Origin: Alphaproteobacteria bacterium
GTDB lineage: Bacteria; Pseudomonadota; Alphaproteobacteria; CALKHQ01
Length of the DNA: 28,656 bases
NCBI GenBank assembly: GCA_041396705.1
Contig: JAWKYB010000030.1
Location: 1-28,656 of the forward strand
Direction of reading: 5' to 3'
In this document: in pieces, positions 23,019 through 28,656 of the stretch
Position numbering within the stretch: the stretch's first letter is position 1
How the letters are laid out: each line of letters opens with the position of its first letter
Translations under genes and position numbers: made by a program
Notes under the pieces: generated by a model
Database searches by the model: none
What the model was told of the DNA's origin: nothing
Seen by the model: the letters and a program-made list of their open reading frames with translations, nothing else

Positions 23019-23786
23019 GATCAGATCGGTCAGGTGCTCGATCGAGGTCTCGGCCTGGCGCATGTCGGCGATCTTCTCGCCGCGGGCCATCACCACCAGC
23101 CGGTCGGCGATCGGATAGACGTGGTGCAGGTTGTGGGTGATGAAGATCGAGGTGATGCCCTGGTCGCGCAGCCCGCTGACGAAGCGCAGCACCTTGTCGG
23201 TCTCCTTCACCGACAGGTGGTTGGTCGGCTCGTCGAGGATCAAAAGCTTGGTCTTGAAGTACATCGCCCGCGCGATCGCCACGCCCTGGCGCTCGCCGCC
23301 GCTGAGCTCGTCGACCGGCGTGTTCGGCGAGCGCAGGTGCAGCTCCACCCCTTCCAGCGCGCGCATCGCCTCGTCGGCCATCTTCGCCTTGTCGAGGATG
23401 CCGAACTTGCCGACATGCGCCTTCACCGGCTCGCGGCCGATGAAGATGTTCCGGGCGATCGACATCTGCGGCACCATCGCGGTGTGCTGATAGATCGTCT
23501 CGATGCCCAGCTCCATCGCCACCCGGGTCGAGGTCAGCCGCACCTTCCGGCCCTGGAACCAGATCTCGCCGGCGTCGGGCGCGTGGCTGCCCGACAGGAT
23601 CTTGATCAGGGTGGACTTGCCGGCGCCGTTGTCGCCGACCAGCCCGATCACCTCGGCATAGCCGACGTCGAGGTCGACGTTCTTCAGCGCGTGGACGCCC
23701 TTGTACCACTTGTCGAGCCCGCGGGCGCGGACCAGCGGCGCCTCGCCCGCCTGCGGCGCGGCCGCCGCCTGTGCCTGGGTCTGCAT
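23013..23786 (-). CDS. Sugar ABC transporter ATP-binding protein, single domain (CUT2/FrcA type)
   Basis: This 257-residue cytoplasmic ATPase has one nucleotide-binding domain, unlike the double-domain protein at the start of the window. Walker A is GDNGAGKST (51-59), the Q-loop is at IYQHTAMVPQ, the signature is LSGGERQ (161-167), Walker B is LLILDEPT (181-188) and the switch His218 is in FITHN. IARNIFIGRE is typical of sugar CUT2 ATPases such as FrcA. All catalytic residues are present. It is the last gene of a - strand operon: its ATG lies two bases after the permease stop codon. The first 15 or so residues are a Gln/Ala-rich extension. The stop codon lies inside a tandem hairpin repeat. 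Confidence 0.95.
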   Translation of the reverse strand: MQTQAQAAAAPQAGEAPLVRARGLDKWYKGVHALKNVDLDVGYAEVIGLVGDNGAGKSTLIKILSGSHAPDAGEIWFQGRKVRLTSTRVAMELGIETIYQHTAMVPQMSIARNIFIGREPVKAHVGKFGILDKAKMADEAMRALEGVELHLRSPNTPVDELSGGERQGVAIARAMYFKTKLLILDEPTNHLSVKETDKVLRFVSGLRDQGITSIFITHNLHHVYPIADRLVVMARGEKIADMRQAETSIEHLTDLII

Positions 23787-23788
23787 AC

Positions 23789-24805
23789 TCACTTCACCTT
23801 CATTTCGCTGGCCCGGCGGCGGATGACGATGTTGACGATCACCGCCAGCACCAGCAGCACGCCGAGGAAGGCGCGAAACCACTCGCCGTTGACCCGCGAC
23901 ATCACCAGGCCGTTGTCGATGGCGCGGATCAGGAAGGCGCCGATGATCGCGCCGACGATCGAGCCGACGCCGCCGGTCAAGAGCGCGCCGCCGATCACCG
24001 CCGCGGCGATCGCCTCCAGCTCCAGCCCGGTGCCGATGTTGGGCAGAGGCTGCTTCAGCCGGTAGGTCTGCAGCGTGCCGGCGAAACCGGCCAGGAACGA
24101 GCACAGCATGAAGCAGATGATCTTCACCCGGCGCACGTTGATGCCCATGTCCTGCGCCGCCAGCCGCTGGCCGCCGGTGGCGTAGATCCAGTTGCCGAAG
24201 TTGGAGGTGTGCAGCACCAGCGCCAGGATCACCGCGATGCCGGCATACCAGATCAGCGAGGCGCGGAAGGCGCCGAAATTGTAGACGAACGGGTCCAGCG
24301 GCACGTTCGACGGCATCGGCGGCGGGAAGCCGCCGACCAGCACCACCGCCAGGCTGCGCGCGACATAGAACATGCCGAGCGTGGTGATGAACGACGGGAT
24401 GCCGAAGGTCAGCGTGATGATGCCGTTGACCCAGCCGCAGGCGATGCCGGCGATCAGGCTGAGCGCCAGCCCGGAATAGGGGTCGAGCCCCCAGCGCGTC
24501 ATCAGGATGTGGCCGAGCATCGGCACCAGCGCGAACACCGAGCCGACCGACAGGTCGAACTCGCCGGCGATCATCAGGATCACCACGCCGAGCGCGACGA
24601 TGCCCAGCTCCGGCAGCACCGGCAGGACCACCTTCATGTTGTCGACCGAGATGAAGATGCCGCCGGTCCAGATCTGGAAGCCGATCACCACCAGGATCGC
24701 CATGGCCAGGGCGCTCAGCTCCGGCCGCGACATCAGCAGCTTGACGGTCTTCCTGAAACCGGAGCTCGGCGCCGTCGCGGCCGAAGCGTCCTCGCTTGCG
24801 CTCAT
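23789..24805 (-). CDS. Sugar ABC transporter permease (RbsC/FrcC type)
   Basis: This 338-residue inner-membrane protein has about ten hydrophobic segments and the conserved family stretch GIVALGVVILMIAGEFDLSVGS, characteristic of CUT2 permeases. A C-terminal GGALLTGGVGSIVGAIIGAFLI segment also fits. The start at 24805 (MSASEDASA) gives a short hydrophilic N-terminus as usual; the frame is open to 24862 but that part lies in the intergenic region. It sits between the binding-protein gene, from which it is separated by a palindromic element, and the ATPase, to which it is directly joined. It forms the channel of the second sugar importer in this window. Confidence 0.95.
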   Translation of the reverse strand: MSASEDASAATAPSSGFRKTVKLLMSRPELSALAMAILVVIGFQIWTGGIFISVDNMKVVLPVLPELGIVALGVVILMIAGEFDLSVGSVFALVPMLGHILMTRWGLDPYSGLALSLIAGIACGWVNGIITLTFGIPSFITTLGMFYVARSLAVVLVGGFPPPMPSNVPLDPFVYNFGAFRASLIWYAGIAVILALVLHTSNFGNWIYATGGQRLAAQDMGINVRRVKIICFMLCSFLAGFAGTLQTYRLKQPLPNIGTGLELEAIAAAVIGGALLTGGVGSIVGAIIGAFLIRAIDNGLVMSRVNGEWFRAFLGVLLVLAVIVNIVIRRRASEMKVK

Positions 24806-24872
24806 GCGATGTGCCTCATCGATGCATGGGGGTCGATGTGCCCGGACCGCCGGGCCGCGCAAACCCCCGCGC

Positions 24873-24945
24873 TGTCATCGCCGGGCCTGGCCCGGCGATC
24901 TCTCTCACGCGGAGAAAGATGCCCGGGTCGAGCCCGGGCATGACG
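24873..24945. repeat. Three-stem palindromic intergenic element within the ABC operon
   Basis: Stem 1 is CGCCGGGC-CTG-GCCCGGCG (24879-24897). Stem 2 is an imperfect ATCTCTCTC/GAGAAAGAT. Stem 3 is TGCCCGGG-TCGAG-CCCGGGCA (24920-24940). Outer GTCAT/ATGAC arms close the unit. Elements of this appearance are dispersed between genes in many alphaproteobacteria. In the transcript it would lie between the binding-protein and permease coding regions, where it could stabilise the upstream message. Confidence 0.8.
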
Positions 24946-24970
24946 ACACGGAGGCGTTCCGGCGCTCGGT

Positions 24971-25951
24971 TCAGCGCACGCCCTCGTCGGCGAACTGGCG
25001 CACCGCGGCGACGTCGGACGGGTAGATCAGCGCCTTGCCGGTGTTCACGTCCCATGCGCTCAGCCCGTACTTGTCCATCAGGTACAGCTGCATCACCGGC
25101 AGGAAGCCCTGCAGGTAGGGCTGCTGGTCGACGGTCAGCTGGACATAGCCGGCGTCCATCTCGTCCAGCACCACCGGCACCAGGTCGAAGCCGGCCAGCA
25201 GCACCTTGCCGGGCTCGATGCCCAGGTCGCGCAGCGCGGCGGCGGCGCCGGCGTGCCAGTAGCCGACGTCGAAATAGGCGGTCGTCTCCGGCCGCGACTG
25301 GACATAGGCCGCGACGCGGCTGCCGACCACCGACAGGTCCAGCCCGCTCTCGATCTTCTCGTAGGTGACTTCGCGCTCCGGATGGGCGGCGATGTAGTCG
25401 TCCATGAAGCGGGCGACGCCGTTGCCGCGCTGGGTGGCCCAGCTCTGCGAGAAATCGGCGACGCCGATCACCACGTGGATCGGCCCCTCGGCCGGGAACA
25501 TCTCCGACAGGCCCTTGGCCAGCTCGTAGCCGGCCTGCTCCAGGTCCTGGCCGATGAACGACAGCCGCGGGCTGCCGGCGGCGCCCTCGGTGTCGTCGAC
25601 ATTGGCGGCCAGCACCGGGATGCCGGCGTCCAGCGCCGCCTGCACCGCATCGTCGAAGATGGTGTCGTCGACCAGCGTGGTGATGATGCCGTCGACGCCC
25701 TGGGCGATCGAGGCGTTGAAGTTGGTCAGCTGCTCCTGCAGGTCGCCGTCGTTGCGCAGCACCAGCATCTGGCAGTCGGCCTCGATCTGCTCGCAGGCCT
25801 CCATGAAGCCGCGGTTGACCGCCGCCCAGAAGGTGTTCGAGGTGCTGGAGTGCATCACGTAGTTGATGGTCAGGGCCTGCGCCGCCGGCGCGGTCAGCGC
25901 CGCGGCGGCGCCCACGGCGAGCGCGCCAAGCCATGTGGTCCGGGTGGACAT
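24971..25951 (-). CDS. Sugar ABC transporter periplasmic substrate-binding protein (RbsB type)
   Basis: This 326-residue exported protein belongs to the type I periplasmic binding proteins of CUT2 importers. It has a signal peptide (about residues 1-25, MSTRTTWLGALAVGAAAALT, cleavage near AAQA-LTINY), a first lobe INYVMHSSTSNTFWAAVNRGFMEAC, the characteristic ASIAQGVDGIITTLVD and AGIPVLAANVDDTEG stretches, and AGYELAKGL. The ATG at 25951 is preceded by GGGGGAGGAAA, a strong ribosome site, and gives a proper signal peptide; the open frame extends to 26176 but is not coding there. It is the first gene of the second importer and would be made in excess over the membrane parts. The ligand is probably a ribose-like sugar, judging only from the divergent kinase gene. 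Confidence 0.95.
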   Translation of the reverse strand: MSTRTTWLGALAVGAAAALTAPAAQALTINYVMHSSTSNTFWAAVNRGFMEACEQIEADCQMLVLRNDGDLQEQLTNFNASIAQGVDGIITTLVDDTIFDDAVQAALDAGIPVLAANVDDTEGAAGSPRLSFIGQDLEQAGYELAKGLSEMFPAEGPIHVVIGVADFSQSWATQRGNGVARFMDDYIAAHPEREVTYEKIESGLDLSVVGSRVAAYVQSRPETTAYFDVGYWHAGAAAALRDLGIEPGKVLLAGFDLVPVVLDEMDAGYVQLTVDQQPYLQGFLPVMQLYLMDKYGLSAWDVNTGKALIYPSDVAAVRQFADEGVR

Positions 25952-26053
25952 CGGTTTCCTCCCCCTTGTTCCGAGGTTGTTGCGCCGGTCGCGGGGCGCG
26001 GGTGCGCCTGCCGGCCCGCGCACGTTAGGGTCACGGCGGCCGGAATGCAAAAG

Positions 26054-26071
26054 CGAAAACAAATCGTTTCG
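26054..26071. promoter_or_regulatory. Weak candidate operator between divergent genes
   Basis: CGAAAAC (26054-26060) and GTTTCG (26066-26071) form an imperfect inverted repeat with a five-base spacer inside an unusually AT-rich patch, 102 bases upstream of the binding-protein start and 106 bases before the kinase start. Symmetry and position suit an operator or promoter element, but no regulator gene is adjacent. Confidence 0.3.
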
Positions 26072-26177
26072 GCGCAAGACGGCCGATTTTCCGGCTCGAC
26101 ACTCCCGCCTCCGGCGCCGCGCGGCTAACATGCGCAACCCGGTCGCGGTCGACCGGCAACCCGGCCTGGAGTGCAAA

Positions 26178-27467
26178 GTGACCGACCCCGCCCCGAGCCC
26201 GCCCGGCTATCGCCGCCTGGACCCGGCCGGCCTCGTCGCCGCGCTCGCGGACGTGCCGGCGGTGGCCGAACGGTTGGGCCCGCCGGCCGCGGCCTGGTCC
26301 GCCACGCCGCTGGACGGCGGCAACCTGAACAGCCTGCACGCGGTCAGGGGGCCGCGCGGCGCGGTCTGCGCCAAGCAGTCGCTGCCCTACATGCGCATCC
26401 TCGGCGAATCGGCGCCGATGCCGCTGGACCGCATCGTCTTCGAGCGTGCCGGCCTCGAGGCCCATTTCCGCTTCGCGCCGGACCGCATCGCGCGCCCGTT
26501 GCACTTCGATCCGGACCTGTGCCTGATGGTGTCGGAGCTGCTGGAGCCCCACGTGCCGCTGCGCGCGGCGCTGATGGCGGGCCGGCGGTTCCCGCGGCTG
26601 GCCGGCCATCTCGGCGACTACCTGGCCGACGTGGCCTTCCTGACCTCCGACCTGGCGCTGCCGGCGGCGGAGCGGCGCCGCCGTGCCGCTGCCTGCGCCG
26701 GCAATTCCGGCATGTACCGGTTCATGGAAGACCTCGCCTTCACCGAGCCGTACATGGATCACCCGCGCAATGCCTGGAACCGGCCCCATCTCGATGCGAC
26801 CGCGGCCGCCCTGCGCGCCGACGGGCCGCTGAAGGCGGCGGTCTGCCGGCTGAAGCACGGTTACCTGACCGCGATGGAGGCGCATGTCCACGGCGACCTG
26901 CATACGGATTCGATCCTGGTCACCGAGACCGACACCCGGGTGATAGACCTGGAACTGTCCGGCTACGGGCCGATGGGCTACGACCTCGGCCATTTGGTCG
27001 GCCACCTGCTGTTCGCCCATTTCGCCCGCGACGGCTACGACGAAGCCGCCGCGGCACGCGCCGCCCGGCAGGACTGGCTGCTCGACACCATCTGTGCCGT
27101 CTGGCGGCACTTCCGCGCCCGTTTCGCCGCGCTGTGGCGCGGCGCGCGGACCGGCGACGCCTGGCCGACCGCGCTGCTCGACGACGGGCCGGCGGCCGAC
27201 GCGGCGCGCGACGCGCTGCTCGACCGGATCCTCGCCCACGGACTCGGCTTTGCCGGCGTCGAGATGATCCGGCGCATCGTCAACGTCGGCCAGGTCGCCG
27301 ACCTGCAGTCGATCGCCGATCCGGCGATCCGCGCGGCGATCGAGATGCGCTGCATTACCCTGGCCCGCGAACTGATCCTCGGCGCCGAGCGGGGCCTGGG
27401 GCTGGAGGCCGTGTGCACACGGGCGATGGCGCTGCGCGGGCCGCCGGCGTCCGCAGCGGTGCCCTAG
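26178..27467 (+). CDS. S-methyl-5-thioribose kinase-like protein (MtnK family)
   Basis: This 429-residue phosphotransferase has the kinase fold of MtnK, which phosphorylates methylthioribose in methionine salvage. Visible elements are the nucleotide loop LDGGNLNSLHAV (residues 45-56), AKQSLPYMRILGES with Lys66, the TSDLALP stretch, the catalytic HGDLHTDSI (238-246) and VIDLELSGYGPMGYDLG with metal-binding Asp257. The length fits MtnK. The family motif HGDLHTGSI carries Asp for Gly here, and the loop reads GGNLN for DGNLN, so a related substrate is possible. GTG 26178 is preferred over the ATG at 26130 because GGAG (26168-26171) precedes it at six bases, while the ATG has no ribosome site. It is divergent from the second sugar importer, which may supply its substrate. 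It is convergent with the dioxygenase gene, eight bases apart. Confidence 0.85.
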   Translation: MTDPAPSPPGYRRLDPAGLVAALADVPAVAERLGPPAAAWSATPLDGGNLNSLHAVRGPRGAVCAKQSLPYMRILGESAPMPLDRIVFERAGLEAHFRFAPDRIARPLHFDPDLCLMVSELLEPHVPLRAALMAGRRFPRLAGHLGDYLADVAFLTSDLALPAAERRRRAAACAGNSGMYRFMEDLAFTEPYMDHPRNAWNRPHLDATAAALRADGPLKAAVCRLKHGYLTAMEAHVHGDLHTDSILVTETDTRVIDLELSGYGPMGYDLGHLVGHLLFAHFARDGYDEAAAARAARQDWLLDTICAVWRHFRARFAALWRGARTGDAWPTALLDDGPAADAARDALLDRILAHGLGFAGVEMIRRIVNVGQVADLQSIADPAIRAAIEMRCITLARELILGAERGLGLEAVCTRAMALRGPPASAAVP

Positions 27468-27475
27468 CCGAAAGG

Positions 27476-28498
27476 TCAGGCCTCCGCCGGCGCCGGCTCC
27501 AGCGCAGCGATCGCCGCCGCGGCCCGGGCGCGCTTGGCCGCGTCGGCATCCTTGGTGGCGATCCGGCGCAGGGTCGACAGCGCGCGGCGGTCGCCCGCCT
27601 CGGCCATGGCGAAGGCCTTGGCGTCGCGCTCGTCGTAGTAGGCGGTGTCGAACGGCACGGTGACGAGGTCCATGCCGCGCCAGTAGTAGCGGTGGCCCGC
27701 GTCCGGCGCTGCGGCATAGAAGGCGTCCCAGTCCATGAAGCCGCGGAACGGGGTAAGCCAGTCGGCGCACACCGGCTCGCCGGCCGGCTGATAGCGCAGG
27801 TCGACGGAAATCCGCATGGCGTCGGATCGGTTGGGAATGCCCTGGTGCACCGTCAGGCAGTTGAACACCAGCACGTCGCCGGCCCGCATCGGGCTCCAGG
27901 CCCAGTCGGCGGCGAAGTCGCCGGGCACCGCCATCCCGCCGGCGCCCATCGCCGGCTCCAGCGGCAGCACGCCGTTGCGGTGGCTGCCGGTCGCGACCCG
28001 CAGGCCGCCCAGGTCGCCGGCGCAGTCGCCGATCGGGATCCAGGCGGTGCACAGCCGGCGGCTGCCCTGCACATGCGGATAATCCTGGTGCTGCGGCGTG
28101 GTGTGCTCCTCCATCCGCGGGAAGATGTTGCGCACCAGGATGCGCGGCAGCGGCAGCACCGGGCCGTCGAACAGCCGCGCGAACAGGCCGGTCAGCGCCG
28201 GGTGATGCTGCAGCCGCTGCACCTCGACGCTGGCGCCCTGGCGGCAGACCAGGTCGGTGGCAACCGGGTCGGTATCGTCGCGGAAGGCGGCAAGGTCGGC
28301 GCGCGCCGCCAGGCCGTCGGCGCCGTCGCGCCGCACCCAGCCCAGGTCGGCCAGCATGGCGACCAGCCGCCGGCGCACCGCCGCCACCTTCTCCGCCGGC
28401 AGCAGCCCCGGCAGGAACAGATAGCCGTCCGCCGCCAGCCGCGCCCGCAGCGCGGCGCCGTCGCCGACAATGGATGCGGAATCCCGGAATGGGTGCAT
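27476..28498 (-). CDS. Phytanoyl-CoA dioxygenase (PhyH) family protein
   Basis: This protein of about 340 residues belongs to the Fe(II)/2-oxoglutarate-dependent PhyH family. The metal triad is visible as His137 and Asp139 (QHQDYPH) and His218 (LTVHQGIPN). Arg229 in MRISVDLRY is placed to bind 2-oxoglutarate. N-terminal LAADGYLFLPGLLPAEKV is the typical family opening, and AGDLGGLRVATGSH is a second typical stretch. Bacterial members hydroxylate many small molecules, so the substrate cannot be deduced. The C-terminal 50 residues form an Ala/Arg-rich helical tail beyond the catalytic core. The ATG at 28498 is preferred because it gives the usual start; the frame is open to 28633 through the intergenic region. 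It is divergent from a gene beginning at 28632. Confidence 0.92.
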   Translation of the reverse strand: MHPFRDSASIVGDGAALRARLAADGYLFLPGLLPAEKVAAVRRRLVAMLADLGWVRRDGADGLAARADLAAFRDDTDPVATDLVCRQGASVEVQRLQHHPALTGLFARLFDGPVLPLPRILVRNIFPRMEEHTTPQHQDYPHVQGSRRLCTAWIPIGDCAGDLGGLRVATGSHRNGVLPLEPAMGAGGMAVPGDFAADWAWSPMRAGDVLVFNCLTVHQGIPNRSDAMRISVDLRYQPAGEPVCADWLTPFRGFMDWDAFYAAAPDAGHRYYWRGMDLVTVPFDTAYYDERDAKAFAMAEAGDRRALSTLRRIATKDADAAKRARAAAAIAALEPAPAEA

Positions 28499-28631
28499 GT
28501 GTGCCTTTCGCCCGCTGCGGGCAGCGAAGGGGAAGACTAGCATGGCGCCCGGCGGGCAGGCCATCGGCGGCGGCAGCTTCCGCCCTGCCTGCGCGTTCGG
28601 CATTGTGGCGACAACGACGGAGGATTCGAAC

Positions 28632-28656
28632 ATGCCGATCTGCGAGGCCGATCCCT
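28632..28656 (+). CDS. Start of a gene running off the window (product unknown)
   Basis: An ATG at 28632 is preceded at eight bases by GGAGG (28619-28623), the best ribosome site in this intergenic region, and the frame (MPICEADP) is open to the end of the window. It is divergent from the dioxygenase gene. Only eight residues are visible, which is too little to name a product. Confidence 0.6.

Overview
The window is very GC-rich, densely packed DNA. Gene content points to a free-living alphaproteobacterium with a large genome, probably near Rhodospirillales or Geminicoccales. The clues are two CUT2-type sugar ABC importers, a GMC oxidoreductase, a DUF993 protein, class III nucleotidyl cyclases, a CadC-like winged-helix/TPR protein, and dispersed palindromic repeats with the CTCATCCTGAGGAG...TCGAAGGACG sequence known from alphaproteobacteria. 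This placement is an inference from families and repeats. No rRNA, tRNA, CRISPR array, transposase or phage gene was seen. No gene-free stretch exceeds 300 bases; the two longest (11512-11777 and 13756-14048) are largely filled by repeats.

Region 1 (1-13755) looks like a catabolic island. It opens with the 3' part of a CUT2 ABC ATPase and its permease on the + strand, then a small predicted lipoprotein on the - strand. A TetR regulator (-) is divergent from a sugar-phosphate-isomerase-like TIM barrel (+). An acyl-CoA dehydrogenase/SDR pair (-) is divergent from a + strand run: CoA-transferase, GMC oxidoreductase, enoyl-CoA hydratase (reading frame broken near its end), aldo/keto reductase, then Dabb protein, DUF993 protein and MaoC dehydratase. 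Both divergent promoter regions contain a TAAC...GTTA palindrome, which suggests a single TetR regulon. The enzyme mix combines carbohydrate chemistry with CoA-dependent beta-oxidation-like steps. The substrate cannot be read from the sequence. The Dabb-DUF993-MaoC block is bracketed by two inverted composite repeats.

Region 2 (14049-19081) is a signalling and secretion block. Two paralogous soluble class IIIb-type cyclases face each other tail to tail. The - strand one ends a tight four-gene run that also encodes one small and two large paralogous exported proteins of unknown function.

Region 3 (19203-23012) holds an NAD-dependent epimerase/dehydratase (-). It also holds a membrane-anchored winged-helix/TPR protein (-) divergent from an exported TPR/peptidoglycan-binding-like protein (+). 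The shared upstream region carries a perfect 9-bp tandem repeat. After the + gene lie three tandem hairpin units.

Region 4 (23013-28656) is a second CUT2 importer on the - strand: binding protein, a three-stem palindromic element, permease, single-domain ATPase. It is divergent from a methylthioribose-kinase-like gene (+), which suggests import and phosphorylation of a ribose-like compound. A phytanoyl-CoA-dioxygenase-family protein (-) and the first codons of one more + strand gene close the window.
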